Shown: positions 23,603 through 31,763 of the stretch, piece by piece | Layout of the letters: every line of letters starts with the position of its first letter | How positions within the stretch are numbered: position 1 is the stretch's first letter | Notes under the pieces: generated by a model | What the model was told of the DNA's origin: nothing | What the model saw: only the letters and a program-made list of their open reading frames with translations | Database searches by the model: none | Made by a program: the position numbers and the translations under genes | From: Pseudochelatococcus lubricantis | Lineage (GTDB): Bacteria > Pseudomonadota > Alphaproteobacteria > Rhizobiales > Beijerinckiaceae | Reading direction: 5' to 3' | DNA: 64,000 bases | Assembly: GCF_042432495.1 (NCBI RefSeq) | Contig: NZ_JBHLXC010000012.1 | Location: 124,001-188,000 of the forward strand

Positions 23603-24135
23603 GGGCATATTCCCCTGTAGCGCGGAACCTGCCCCACCAGCGAACACGGACGGAAACGGCTGTCGAGTTCCTGCGCCAGCACGCCGTCCCATGCATCGCG
23701 GCAGGCGCCGGTGGAGCCGGGAATGCAGAAGATGAAGGCGTCGCCGATCTGCCCCGCCAGCGCCCGCGACTGCAAGGTGGATACCCCGACCGTGCCGAGG
23801 CTGAACTGATGGAACACGACGGCGAAGCCCTCCATGTTCCGCCGCAGCAGCGGCGTGACAGCCTCCGGCGTGACGTCGCGCGGCGAGAAGCCGGTGCCCC
23901 CCGTGGTGAGGATGATGTCGATCCCCGGATCGCCGGCCCATGCGCCGACGACGGCACGGATGGCGTCGATATCGTCGGTCACGATCCGGCGATCCGCCAG
24001 CACATGCCCCGCCGCCTGCAGCCGCGCCGCCAGCAGGCCGCCCGACGTGTCATTCTCCACGGAGCGGGTGTCCGACACCGTCAGCACGGCGATATTCAGG
24101 GGATGGAACGGTAGAGATTCGTCGATGCCAGCCAT
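23599..24135 (-). CDS. moaB: Molybdopterin adenylyltransferase-like protein MoaB
   Basis: A 178-residue MogA/MoaB-family protein that in many bacteria adenylates molybdopterin before metal insertion. Motifs are LTVSDTRSVENDTSGG (about 18-33), ILTTGGTGFSPRDVTPEA (about 74-91) and FCIPGSTGACRDAWD. It directly abuts moaE upstream and overlaps moaC downstream. The window has no separate mogA, so this copy may serve that function. Confidence 0.94.
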   Translation of the reverse strand: MAGIDESLPFHPLNIAVLTVSDTRSVENDTSGGLLAARLQAAGHVLADRRIVTDDIDAIRAVVGAWAGDPGIDIILTTGGTGFSPRDVTPEAVTPLLRRNMEGFAVVFHQFSLGTVGVSTLQSRALAGQIGDAFIFCIPGSTGACRDAWDGVLAQELDSRFRPCSLVGQVPRYRGICP

Positions 24136-24594
24136 TCATTCGCTCCAGCGGGACCGGTCGTCGTGGTCCCTGTCCGTCGGTTCGATCCACCGCGCGCCGT
24201 CCGGGCCCACTTCCCTTTTCCAGAAGACAGCCTCGGTCTTGAGGCGGTCCATCATGTAGTCGGCGGCCTGAAAGGCCTCGCGGCGGTGTGCCGCCGCCGC
24301 CGCGACGAAGACGATCGGCGCGCGCACGGGCACGATGCCGCACCGGTGCACGATGGTCGCCGCGACGATGCCGAACCGGCCCAGCGCATCCACGCCGATG
24401 TCGCAGATCGAGCGCTCGGTCATGCCCGGATACCAGTCGAGTTCGAGATAGTCGAGCGCCGCGCCCGCCGCTCCCCGCGCCCGGGCCACGCCGGTGAAGG
24501 AAACGACCGCCCCGGCCTCCGCCGCCGCTGTCGCGAAGCGGGCGAGTTCAGCGGCCGGGTCGATGGCCTGTTCCGAGAGACGAAACGGCTCCAT
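24136..24594 (-). CDS. moaE: Molybdopterin synthase catalytic subunit MoaE
   Basis: MoaE is the large subunit of molybdopterin synthase, which adds the two dithiolene sulfurs. The 152-residue protein has FTGVARARG (about 35-43), LELDWYPGMTE (about 51-61), HRCGIVPV (about 82-89) and the conserved C-terminal EAVFWKRE active-site region. It abuts moaB directly and lies three bases from moaD. Confidence 0.96.
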   Translation of the reverse strand: MEPFRLSEQAIDPAAELARFATAAAEAGAVVSFTGVARARGAAGAALDYLELDWYPGMTERSICDIGVDALGRFGIVAATIVHRCGIVPVRAPIVFVAAAAAHRREAFQAADYMMDRLKTEAVFWKREVGPDGARWIEPTDRDHDDRSRWSE

Positions 24595-24597
24595 CCG

Positions 24598-24873
24598 TCA
24601 GCCCCCGGACACGGCGGAAAAGAACGCGATCTCCTGCCCGGGCAGCACCGGCGTGTCGTCGGTCGCCGCCACCTTGTCGACCGCCGCGCGGGTGCCTGCC
24701 CCGAACGGGGACGGCGCGTCCGGAGAGCCGAATGCCGCCTCCAGCAGGCCGCGCAACTCACCGATCCGCGTCCCCGAAGCCGGAATCGCGACCACGGCGC
24801 TTCTGCCGCACCGGTCCGACAGGCGGCCGAAAAACAGCACGGTCACGGACGCTTCCTGAAGAACGTTGGACAT
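24598..24873 (-). CDS. moaD: Molybdopterin synthase sulfur carrier subunit MoaD
   Basis: MoaD is a ubiquitin-fold protein that carries sulfur as a C-terminal thiocarboxylate. The protein ends FFSAVSGG; the final Gly-Gly is essential in the family. Translation from the ATG at 24873 gives 91 residues, the usual size; an ATG at 24891 would add six. It is the first gene of the five-gene moa/moe operon. Confidence 0.92.
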   Translation of the reverse strand: MSNVLQEASVTVLFFGRLSDRCGRSAVVAIPASGTRIGELRGLLEAAFGSPDAPSPFGAGTRAAVDKVAATDDTPVLPGQEIAFFSAVSGG

Positions 24874-24897
24874 GGGCCCCCATCGGAACATCGCTAG

Positions 24898-24930
24898 AGA
24901 GCGCGCGATCCGACGGAATCAGATTGCGCT
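24898..24930. repeat. Intergenic palindrome AGAGCGC...GCGCTCT
   Basis: Arms AGAGCGC (24898-24904) and GCGCTCT (24924-24930) enclose a GATCCG...GGAATCAGAT core. It is related to the element at 97-147. Confidence 0.65.
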
Positions 24931-24952
24931 CTAAATCCAATATTTTACCGCA

Positions 24953-24986
24953 ACTTGCATTCAATTCGACGGATGGACTTGAATGC
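24953..24986. repeat. Perfect 10-base inverted repeat TTGCATTCAA...TTGAATGCAA
   Basis: The two arms are separated by 14 bases. It sits 22 bases from the previous palindrome and may be part of one composite element or an operator for the moa operon. Confidence 0.55.
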
Positions 24987-25226
24987 AACTGCTCTAGCGC
25001 CGGACTTGTGCCGGGAGCATCGTGCAGCTCGTCTTTTCATAGCAGGGTGCGGCGCGAGACTGCTTGTCGGTAATCAAGCTCGGACATGATACAATTCAAA
25101 TTGGAAGCATCAGCGCGCCATGTGCGCCAACCCGTTCTGCGGCAGGCACAATCAGGCGGCGGCGCCGCGAAGGGGATGACGAGTCGGGGGATGACGGATC
25201 GCGCTGCCGCGGGCTGCCGCCGTCCG

Positions 25227-25886
25227 TCAGCCGGCCCAGTCGCCGACGAAGTGCCCGAGATGCAGCTCCATCAACTCTGCGACCTTGGCCTCGTCACCAT
25301 CGACGATAGCGTCGAGTATTTTCTGATGTTCGAGAGCTGAATCGACCAGTTTGCCGTTGCTCGAAAGCTGCCTCAGGCCATACTGCCGGCTCTGGTCGCG
25401 AAGGTTGTCGATGATCGAGACCAGTTGCTCATTGTCGAGCACGTCAAGCAAGCCGAGGTGAAATCTGCGGTCGGCATCAAGGTATCCGACGATATCGCCA
25501 GCTTCGGCGGAGGCGGTAATCTCGGCGGCGATGCGGGAAAACTCGGCAAAGCGCGGCGCGATCTTCTCTTTTATCCTCGCGAGCTTCGCCATCGACGGCA
25601 CTTCGAGCATCATGCGCAGATCATAGATGTTGCGGCGCTCGCGGTCGCTGAGAGGAACGACCCGGAAACCGCGGTTGCGCACCGTTTCCATCAGGCCCTG
25701 ATTGACGAGCGTGAGCATCGCCTCGCGCACCGGGCTGTTCGATACGCCAAGTTCCGCCGCCAATGCAGCGGCAGAGTAAATCTCGCCCGGAACCAGGTCA
25801 CCCGAAATAAGCCGAAGCTTCAAGACTGCAAGAGCCTGCTCTCTCAGGTTCGTTTGCTGAAGCTGGTTTACTGCCACGATAATCAC
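25227..25886 (-). CDS. GntR-family (FadR subgroup) transcription regulator
   Basis: The 219-residue protein has an N-terminal winged helix (about 12-75, recognition region SNSPVREAMLTLVNQGL) and an all-helical FCD ligand-binding domain with metal-binding candidates DADRRFHLGLL (around 140) and EHQKIL (around 187). The start is GTG at 25886. It is divergent from the amino-acid catabolic genes that follow and probably represses them in the absence of substrate. A 19-base operator-like sequence upstream of its own gene is repeated upstream of the deaminase-like gene. Confidence 0.9.
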   Translation of the reverse strand: MIIVAVNQLQQTNLREQALAVLKLRLISGDLVPGEIYSAAALAAELGVSNSPVREAMLTLVNQGLMETVRNRGFRVVPLSDRERRNIYDLRMMLEVPSMAKLARIKEKIAPRFAEFSRIAAEITASAEAGDIVGYLDADRRFHLGLLDVLDNEQLVSIIDNLRDQSRQYGLRQLSSNGKLVDSALEHQKILDAIVDGDEAKVAELMELHLGHFVGDWAG

Positions 25887-25909
25887 GCCGCCATCAGGTA
25901 ACTTGCTGC

Positions 25910-25928
25910 TTATATGTTACATGCTACC
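25910..25928. promoter_or_regulatory. Candidate GntR operator, copy 1
   Basis: TTATATGTTACATGCTACC, 24 bases upstream of the gntR start. It matches the sequence at 28328-28346 at 16 of 19 positions. Confidence 0.5.
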
Positions 25929-26102
25929 ATCCCGGCCTCAAGTCAAGCTCACGCGCTGCGCACGCCGGCGTCCCCCTTCTCCTTTCCTGACAGGGCAAGG
26001 GAGGCCATTGACAAAAATCGGTAACCGATAACATCCTATCGGCAAGAATGCGCATTCACGGCCTTCAGGGCCGCCCTTCCCTTCGGCGAGAAGGAAACGC
26101 TC

Positions 26103-27143
26103 ATGCGTTCCAGAGTTTCCATCCACGTTATCGGTTGCCACGCTGAGGGAGAGGTCGGCGATGTCATCGTCGGGGGCGTGCTGCCGCCGGCGGGCGCCAC
26201 GATGATGGACAAGATGATCGCGATGGAGCGCGATCACGACAACATCCGCCGCATGCTGATTTGCGAGCCGCGCGGCAGCGTCGCGCGGCATGTCAACCTG
26301 ATCGTGCCCCCAACCCGGGAGGATTGCGTAGCGGGTGCGATCATCATGGAGCCGACGGAATACGTGCCAATGTCCGGCTCCAACACGATCTGCGTCGCCA
26401 CCGTGCTGCTGGAGACGGGCATGGTGCCGATGCACGAACCCGAGACGCGCTTCAGGCTCGACATGCCCGGCGGTGTCATCGAGGTTCGGGCGCTATGTCG
26501 CGACGGCAAATGCGTCTCCGTGACCTTCCGCAACGCACCCGCTTTCGCGGAACGGCTGGATGCGCCGCTCGAACTCGCAGGCTACGGCACGATCGGCATC
26601 GACATCGCCTATGGCGGCATGTTTTACGGCATCGTCGACGCCAGGGCGCTGGGTTTTTCCGTCACGCCGGACGAGGCCCGGGACCTCGGGATCCTCGGCG
26701 AGAAGATCCGCGTCGCCGCGCGCGAACAGTTCGAGGTGGTCCACCCGCTGTTCAGCCATGTGCGCGGCGTGTCCATCGTCCAGTTCGCCATGCCATTCCA
26801 GGGGCCGGGAAAGGTCACGCGCAATACCTGCATCGTTTCGCCGGGACGGTCCGACCGCAGTCCGACGGGCACGGGCACGTCCGCCCGAATGGCGGTGCTG
26901 CAGGCGCGCGGCCTTATGAAGACGGGAGACGTGCTGATTCACGAGTCGATCATCGGCTCGCATTTCACGGGACGCATCGAAGCATTGACCGAGATCGCCG
27001 GACGGAAAGCAATCATACCGGAAATCACCGGGCGTGCCTGGATCACCGGCGAGCATTCCTACTATCTCGATCCGACGGATCCTTACCCGGAAGGTTATGT
27101 GCTTTCCGATACATGGGGTGTTTCCACTTCATTGAAGCAATAA
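26103..27143 (+). CDS. Proline racemase superfamily protein, trans-3-hydroxy-L-proline dehydratase-like
   Basis: This 346-residue protein has the proline racemase fold: HVIGCHAEGEVGDVIVGG at the start, MSGSNTICVATVLLETG (about 92-108), IDIAYGGMFYGIVDA (about 163-177) and DRSPTGTGTSARMAVL (about 257-272). The two active-site cysteines of racemases/epimerases are replaced by Ser (MSGSN) and Thr (SPTGTG). Such changes point away from two-base racemisation and towards a dehydratase, as for trans-3-hydroxy-L-proline dehydratase-type relatives. The substrate is inferred. It is the first gene of the catabolic cluster, divergent from the GntR gene. Confidence 0.75.
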   Translation: MRSRVSIHVIGCHAEGEVGDVIVGGVLPPAGATMMDKMIAMERDHDNIRRMLICEPRGSVARHVNLIVPPTREDCVAGAIIMEPTEYVPMSGSNTICVATVLLETGMVPMHEPETRFRLDMPGGVIEVRALCRDGKCVSVTFRNAPAFAERLDAPLELAGYGTIGIDIAYGGMFYGIVDARALGFSVTPDEARDLGILGEKIRVAAREQFEVVHPLFSHVRGVSIVQFAMPFQGPGKVTRNTCIVSPGRSDRSPTGTGTSARMAVLQARGLMKTGDVLIHESIIGSHFTGRIEALTEIAGRKAIIPEITGRAWITGEHSYYLDPTDPYPEGYVLSDTWGVSTSLKQ

Positions 27144-27192
27144 GCGGGGCGCGCCCGTATCGGGTAGGTTTCCGCAACCAGAGGGATAACGA

Positions 27193-28296
27193 ATGAAAAT
27201 CGAGGCGATTGATGTCTTTGGTTACGTCCTGACCTATGCCCACGGCGAGTATGTGATGTCGAATGGCAGGGCCGCCGTATCCCAGCCCTCGACACTTGTC
27301 AGGCTGCGAACGAATACCGGCCTTGAAGGCTGGGGCGAAGCATCGACACTGGGCGGAACCTACCTCCCCGCATTCGCCGGGGGAACGCGGGCCGCGATCC
27401 GGGAAATCGCGCCCACGCTGATCGGACTCGATCCGGCCAACATCTCGCTGGTCAATCGCGCCATGGACGGCGTCCTGCTCGGGCAGCAGAGCGCCAAGAG
27501 CGCCATCGATATCGCGTGCTGGGACATTCTGGGCAAGTCTTGCAACATGCCGGTTTCGGCGCTGCTCGGCGGCGTTCTGCAGGAGTCCTTTCCGCTTTAC
27601 GAGGCCGTACCGCTCGCCTCCCCCGAGGAAATGGCGGATTTCGTCCAGAAAAGGTCCGCCGCGGGCATCCGCAGATTCCAGGTCAAGGTCGGCAACGATC
27701 CCTATGACGACATCGCGCGGACCCGCAGCGTCGCGGCGCATGCCGGCGGCGACGCCGTCGTCATCGCGGACGCGAACGGCGGCTGGAACCTGCAGGCGGC
27801 GCTCATCGCGGTACGCAACCTCGCGGACCTCAACATCTACATCGAGCAGCCCTGCCGCGACACGGCGGACTGCGCGATCGTGCAACGTTCAAGCACGCTG
27901 CCGCTCGTTCTGGACGAGTCCGTCGTGAACACCGCAGAACTGTTCCGCGCGAAATACGAGGCCGGCGCCGGCTCGGTCAACGTCAAGCTCGGCCGGCTGG
28001 GCGGCATCACGGGCGCGGCGCGGATACGGGCGGCGGCGCAGGATCTCGGCATGACGATGTGCATCGAGGACGTCTGGGGCGGCGACGTGGCGACCGCGGC
28101 CATTTCCCATATGGCCGCCAGCACGGCGCCGGAGGCGCTGCTTCACGCATCCTTCTTCAACGACTGGACGAACGAGCACGTCGCCGGCTACCTGCCGCGC
28201 TCCTCGGCGGGACGCGGCTCCGCGCCAACTGGCCCCGGACTTGGCATCGAGGTCGATGCCCGGAGTCTCGACGCGCCGCTTTTCAGCATCCACTGA
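27193..28296 (+). CDS. Enolase-superfamily enzyme (mandelate racemase subgroup)
   Basis: This 367-residue protein has the N-terminal capping domain and the (beta/alpha)7 barrel. Barrel motifs are the substrate-end QVKVG (about 167-171), metal ligands in VIADANGG (Asp, about 191-198), IEQP (Glu, about 217-220) and VLDES (about 236-240), and VKLGRLGGI with a second-base lysine (about 261-269). The closest groups I recall are cis-3-hydroxy-L-proline dehydratase and hydroxyproline-betaine epimerase; I cannot tell which. An AGGGATAACGA ribosome-binding site precedes the ATG. Its neighbours make a proline-derivative substrate likely. Confidence 0.75.
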   Translation: MKIEAIDVFGYVLTYAHGEYVMSNGRAAVSQPSTLVRLRTNTGLEGWGEASTLGGTYLPAFAGGTRAAIREIAPTLIGLDPANISLVNRAMDGVLLGQQSAKSAIDIACWDILGKSCNMPVSALLGGVLQESFPLYEAVPLASPEEMADFVQKRSAAGIRRFQVKVGNDPYDDIARTRSVAAHAGGDAVVIADANGGWNLQAALIAVRNLADLNIYIEQPCRDTADCAIVQRSSTLPLVLDESVVNTAELFRAKYEAGAGSVNVKLGRLGGITGAARIRAAAQDLGMTMCIEDVWGGDVATAAISHMAASTAPEALLHASFFNDWTNEHVAGYLPRSSAGRGSAPTGPGLGIEVDARSLDAPLFSIH

Positions 28297-28327
28297 CGTC
28301 CGCGAAGCTTCGTGCAGCTTGTGTTGT

Positions 28328-28346
28328 TATATGTAATATGTTACCG
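28328..28346. promoter_or_regulatory. Candidate GntR operator, copy 2
   Basis: TTATATGTAATATGTTACC, in the 223-base gap before the deaminase-like gene. It matches the site upstream of gntR at 16 of 19 positions. Confidence 0.5.
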
Positions 28347-28519
28347 GCTACCCGTCATTGCAACGCTGCATCTGGCCCAGCCGCATCTGGCCCACGCACA
28401 TGCCGCCCGTACGGAAGCGACGGCGAAGGGCGGCGGGAGCAATGATCCGGGCGGGCGCCGGGGTTTTCCGAAACACGCCTTCCAAGCCTTTGCTCGTATA
28501 CCCGATAAGGAGACCTTGC

Positions 28520-29482
28520 ATGACGACAAGTATTTTTTCCGGCTGCATGCCCGCGTTGATGACGCCGTGCAAGGAAGACCGCAGCCCCGATTTCGACACG
28601 CTGGTTCGGGACGGGCAGGAACTTATCTCGGCGGGCATGTCCGCCGTGATCTATTGCGGTTCCATGGGCGACTGGCCCCTCCTGACCGACCAGCAGCGCA
28701 TGGAAGGGGTAGAACGTCTGGTGAAAGCGGGCGTGCCGGTCGTTGTCGGCACCGGCGCGGTCAACACGGCTTCCGCCGTGGCCCATGCCGCCCATGCGCA
28801 GCAAGTCGGCGCGAAGGGCCTGATGGTCATTCCCCGCGTGCTTTCCCGCGGTTCGTCGGCGGCCGCGCAGCGCAACCATTTCAAGGCGATCCTGTCGGCG
28901 GCGCCGTCCATCCCGGCCGTCATCTACAACAGCCCCTACTACGGCTTCGCGACCCGCGCCGAGCTGTTCTTCGCCCTGCGGGCCGAGCATCCGAACCTCG
29001 TCGGCTTCAAGGAATTCGGCGGCCGGGAAGCGCTGACCTACGCGGCCGAACACATCACGAGCCAAGGCGACGGGGTGACGCTTATGGTGGGCGTGGACAC
29101 GGCGGTGGTCCACGGCATCGTCAATTGCGGCGCCGCGGGCACGATCACCGGCATAGGCAATGTGCTGCCGCGCGAGGTCCTGCACCTTTGCGCGCTGTCC
29201 CACGCGGCCGCCAATGGCGATGTGGACGCGCGGGTGCGGGCTAAGGAACTCGAACAGGCGCTGGCCGTTCTTTCATCCTTCGACGAAGGCACGGACCTTG
29301 TCCTCTTTTACAAGCACCTGATGGTCCTGAAGGGCAAGCGGGAATACACCCTCCATTTCAACGCGAGCGATGAGCTTTCGGCAAGCCAGCGCGGCTTTGC
29401 CGAAGCGCAACTGAAGTTGTTCGAGAGCTGGTATGCCGGGTGGAGCAGGCAAACCGGCGCCGTCGAGAAATATCGCGCGTGA
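28520..29482 (+). CDS. Dihydrodipicolinate synthase family protein, probable 1-pyrroline-4-hydroxy-2-carboxylate deaminase
   Basis: This 320-residue TIM-barrel enzyme has the Schiff-base lysine in VGFKEFGG (about 161-168) and the family tyrosine in IYNSPYYGF (about 136-144). The N-terminal FSGCMPALMTPC and YCGSMGDWP closely resemble deaminases of hydroxyproline degradation, which turn pyrroline-4-hydroxy-2-carboxylate into alpha-ketoglutarate semialdehyde. The ATG at 28520 has AAGGAG upstream; a longer frame from 28358 has no support. It has its own operator-like site, so it may be transcribed separately. The D-amino-acid oxidase and semialdehyde dehydrogenase usually found with it are absent here. 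Confidence 0.8.
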   Translation: MTTSIFSGCMPALMTPCKEDRSPDFDTLVRDGQELISAGMSAVIYCGSMGDWPLLTDQQRMEGVERLVKAGVPVVVGTGAVNTASAVAHAAHAQQVGAKGLMVIPRVLSRGSSAAAQRNHFKAILSAAPSIPAVIYNSPYYGFATRAELFFALRAEHPNLVGFKEFGGREALTYAAEHITSQGDGVTLMVGVDTAVVHGIVNCGAAGTITGIGNVLPREVLHLCALSHAAANGDVDARVRAKELEQALAVLSSFDEGTDLVLFYKHLMVLKGKREYTLHFNASDELSASQRGFAEAQLKLFESWYAGWSRQTGAVEKYRA

Positions 29483-29603
29483 GAAACGTCGCCTCTGATT
29501 AAGAACCTCTGAGTAAAAGGGGGCGGTGGCATCAGATTTTCTGTTCGCCGCTCCATCGTGGCAGTTGCACGTTCATGAACGAGCGCGCGCCGTCGCCAGC
29601 GGT

Positions 29604-30494
29604 TCAGGAAAGCCCGGCGGTATTCCGGAAGGAGGCGGCAGGCGGGATCACGCCGTTCTCGCCCGCCCAGGCGATCACGCGGGCGGCGACCTCCTTCCCC
29701 TTCTGCTCGTAGATCAGGAGATGGCAAAGGCCCTCGGCCAGATCGTAATCCGTGCGTGCGGGCGCCAGTTTCTGCCATAGCCACGCGCTGTACACCAGGG
29801 CCGGAGCCACCAGCCTGTCCTCGCTGGCGGCTATCAGAAGAAGCGGCGCCTGCCGGGCCGGCGGCCAGAGGAACGTGCCAAGACCCACCGCCGCCTCGCC
29901 GTAGATTCGTCCTGGGCTCGGCACAAGGCGGTCATAGATCTCCCTGCGTGTGTCGGGCGGCAGGGTGTTGGCGACGCGCGTATCGAACACGTCGCGCGCG
30001 ACGTCATAGGTCTGGCTCCAGCCCCGCCAACCCGCCCCCACGAGCAACGCCGATCCGAAGGAAACGGGGTCGGGCCAGAGCCCGGCGAAGGGCGCGGGTG
30101 AAAGCACCGCCCCGGCCGCGCCGAGACCGCGCGCCAGCAACAACTGGACGACAAGCCCGCCGAAGGAATGGCCGACCAGCAGCGGTGGTGTGTCGAGCCC
30201 CGCGACAATTTGCGCGTAATGCTCGGTGATCTCACCCACCGAGAGTGCGCCAAGCTGCGGGTCAGGCGCAGCGCGCAGTTCCGCCTCCGGCTTGTCCAAC
30301 CCGGGCCAGGCCGGCGCAAGCGTTTGAAAACCCGCGTCCTCGAACGGGCGGCGGAACGCATCCCAGCAGGACGGCGTGACCCATGCCCCGTGAATAAAGA
30401 CAACCTCAGGTTGCTTCAGGCTCTCATTAAGATGCTGCATCGCTTGACGAACCGCCTCCGCCGTTCGGGCACGCCCATGCAGAATCCGTTCCAT
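29604..30494 (-). CDS. Alpha/beta hydrolase with a transposase-derived N terminus
   Basis: From about residue 28 onward this is an alpha/beta hydrolase: FIHGAWVTPSCWDAF with the oxyanion HG, nucleophile elbow GHSFGG, acid in SEDRLVAP and histidine in GLCHLLIY. The first 26 residues (MERILHGRARTAEAVRQAMQ then HLNESLK) look instead like the beginning of an IS481-type transposase (consensus remembered as M-x-x-V/I-LHG-x-A-x-T-x-EAVRRAIQHSQESL). The ORF thus seems to be a hydrolase whose own start was replaced by an insertion-sequence end. The ATG at 30494 is the transposase start; the ATG at 30440 is an alternative. The substrate is unknown. Confidence 0.75.
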   Translation of the reverse strand: MERILHGRARTAEAVRQAMQHLNESLKQPEVVFIHGAWVTPSCWDAFRRPFEDAGFQTLAPAWPGLDKPEAELRAAPDPQLGALSVGEITEHYAQIVAGLDTPPLLVGHSFGGLVVQLLLARGLGAAGAVLSPAPFAGLWPDPVSFGSALLVGAGWRGWSQTYDVARDVFDTRVANTLPPDTRREIYDRLVPSPGRIYGEAAVGLGTFLWPPARQAPLLLIAASEDRLVAPALVYSAWLWQKLAPARTDYDLAEGLCHLLIYEQKGKEVAARVIAWAGENGVIPPAASFRNTAGLS

Positions 30495-30545
30495 GGCGCC
30501 CTTTCGCTGCGGGAAGATTGCATCAACAAGATGCGGGGTCAAACG
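30415..30545 (-). mobile_element. IS481-family remnant (left end and transposase N terminus)
   Basis: Reading the minus strand, a leader with TTTGACCCCGCATC is followed by the codons for a transposase-like start (30494 down to about 30415), after which the sequence switches to the hydrolase. No further part of a transposase is present. The boundaries are estimates. Confidence 0.55.
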
Positions 30546-30714
30546 CCTTGTCGGCAGCACACACACTTTCCCGCGCTCTCGCCGTCCGCGGCCGCAGCCC
30601 GCGCCCCGCCGCCATCGTGCCGGCTTCTCATGCGGTCACCACATGGCGGACATGCCTGCGCCTCCCTTCCATTTTGCGCTGCAACATCTTAAATACCGCA
30701 ACAGCGAAGGAGAA

Positions 30715-30921
30715 ATGAAGATGGCAATACTTACGGCCCACCACGCAGACAGGCAGTGGCTTCAGGGCATCCTTGCCACGCTGTGGGAAGGCGTCAAGCT
30801 GTTCAGCGCGGCACGCGAATGCGCCGTGGCAGTCAATGCGCACCGCCGCCCGTCGTCTAAGGCGCTGCAGACTCTCGGCATCGACGAAGCGGACTTCTGC
30901 GAGATACTCAAGCGTTCTTGA
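30715..30921 (+). CDS. Small conserved-looking protein of unknown function
   Basis: This 68-residue basic protein has a good ribosome-binding site (GAAGGAG) before the ATG. The N-terminal half is amphipathic (LQGILATLWEGVKLFSAA). The C-terminal half (HRRPSSKALQTLGIDEADF) resembles small rhizobial proteins of unknown function, loosely of the DUF1127 kind. It is followed by a perfect hairpin that may end transcription. No function can be given. Confidence 0.6.
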   Translation: MKMAILTAHHADRQWLQGILATLWEGVKLFSAARECAVAVNAHRRPSSKALQTLGIDEADFCEILKRS

Positions 30922-30940
30922 GACACCTCATATCGGCACG

Positions 30941-30960
30941 GACGGCTCGCGAGAGCCGTC
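30941..30960 (+). terminator. Hairpin after the small gene
   Basis: GACGGCTC-GCGA-GAGCCGTC is a perfect 8-base stem with a tetraloop 20 bases after the stop codon. It has no T-tract, so the terminator role is tentative. The following 240 bases to 31201 hold nothing I recognise. Confidence 0.5.
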
Positions 30961-31201
30961 ACGCATAGGCGGCAATGGCGCCGTATGTATGCCCGGTCGT
31001 CATCGGCCGGTATCTTAACCCGAGACGGGCAGTCTGACGGCTGCCTCGAAGCTGGATTACTTGCCTAGTCGCCGTAAGCGCCAAACGGGCGCGCCGGCGA
31101 TGGCCAGGCCGAGTCCGCTACCGTCAGCTTTCCGCCACCATGCTCGAAGCGGCTGGGCGAACAGCCCAGCATCCGAGGCTGCACGACGCGGCAATGCGGG
31201 G

Positions 31202-31684
31202 TCAAGCCCCGTCTACAGCCCGGTCGAGCGCGGCGATATCAATCTTCCTCATCGTCATCATGGCCGCCATGGCGCGTTTCGCGCGGGCGGCATCGGGATC
31301 CTTGACCAGCGCCATGAGGCGGCGGGGCACGATCTGCCAGGACAGTCCCCAACGGTCCTTGAGCCAGCCGCAGTCGCTTTCCCTGCCACCGTCGGCGATC
31401 AGGGCATACCAGAGGCGGTCGGTCTCGGTCTGATCGTCGGTCATGATCTGGAAGCTGACCGCCTCGGTGTGCGGAAACTGTGGGCCGCCGTTGAGGCCGA
31501 GATAGGAATGGCCGGCCAGAGTGAACTCCACGGTCAGCACCATGCCCGCAGGCCCGGACGGGGTGTCGACAGGGCTGCGCATGACCGCATCGATGCGGCT
31601 GTTGGGCAGCAGCGAGGTATAGAGGGTCGCGGCCTCCTCGGCGGCGCCGTCATACCAGATACAGGGAACGATCTTGTCGCTCAT
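31202..31684 (-). CDS. VOC/PhnB-like (3-demethylubiquinone methyltransferase-like fold) protein
   Basis: This 160-residue protein belongs to the PhnB-like branch of the vicinal-oxygen-chelate fold: KIVPCIWYDGAAEEAATLYTSLLPNSRI at the start, SYLGLNGGPQF in the middle, and DRWGLSWQIVP near residue 115. The family name refers to ubiquinone methyltransferase but most members have no known activity. The ATG at 31684 has an AGGAG site. It is the third gene of a minus-strand group with a DHFR-like gene and another VOC protein, read away from the HxlR regulator. Confidence 0.85.
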   Translation of the reverse strand: MSDKIVPCIWYDGAAEEAATLYTSLLPNSRIDAVMRSPVDTPSGPAGMVLTVEFTLAGHSYLGLNGGPQFPHTEAVSFQIMTDDQTETDRLWYALIADGGRESDCGWLKDRWGLSWQIVPRRLMALVKDPDAARAKRAMAAMMTMRKIDIAALDRAVDGA

Positions 31685-31763
31685 CGTGTGGTCTCCTCGC
31701 GGGCGTTGGTCTCGAAGATGATGCCGGGCGTGATCTTCATGACAGTGCCACGTTCCCCGGCGG

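Larger units (their letters stand above)
24874..25226. other. moaD-gntR gap with two palindromes
   Basis: This stretch has no convincing gene. It contains the palindromes at 24898-24930 and 24953-24986, and must hold the promoter for moaDEBC-moeA. I saw no FNR-type box in it. Confidence 0.6.

Noticed and set aside
25086..25340. An 84-codon plus-strand frame across the moaD-gntR gap
   Set aside because: It runs into the gntR gene on the opposite strand and has no ribosome-binding site or family resemblance.
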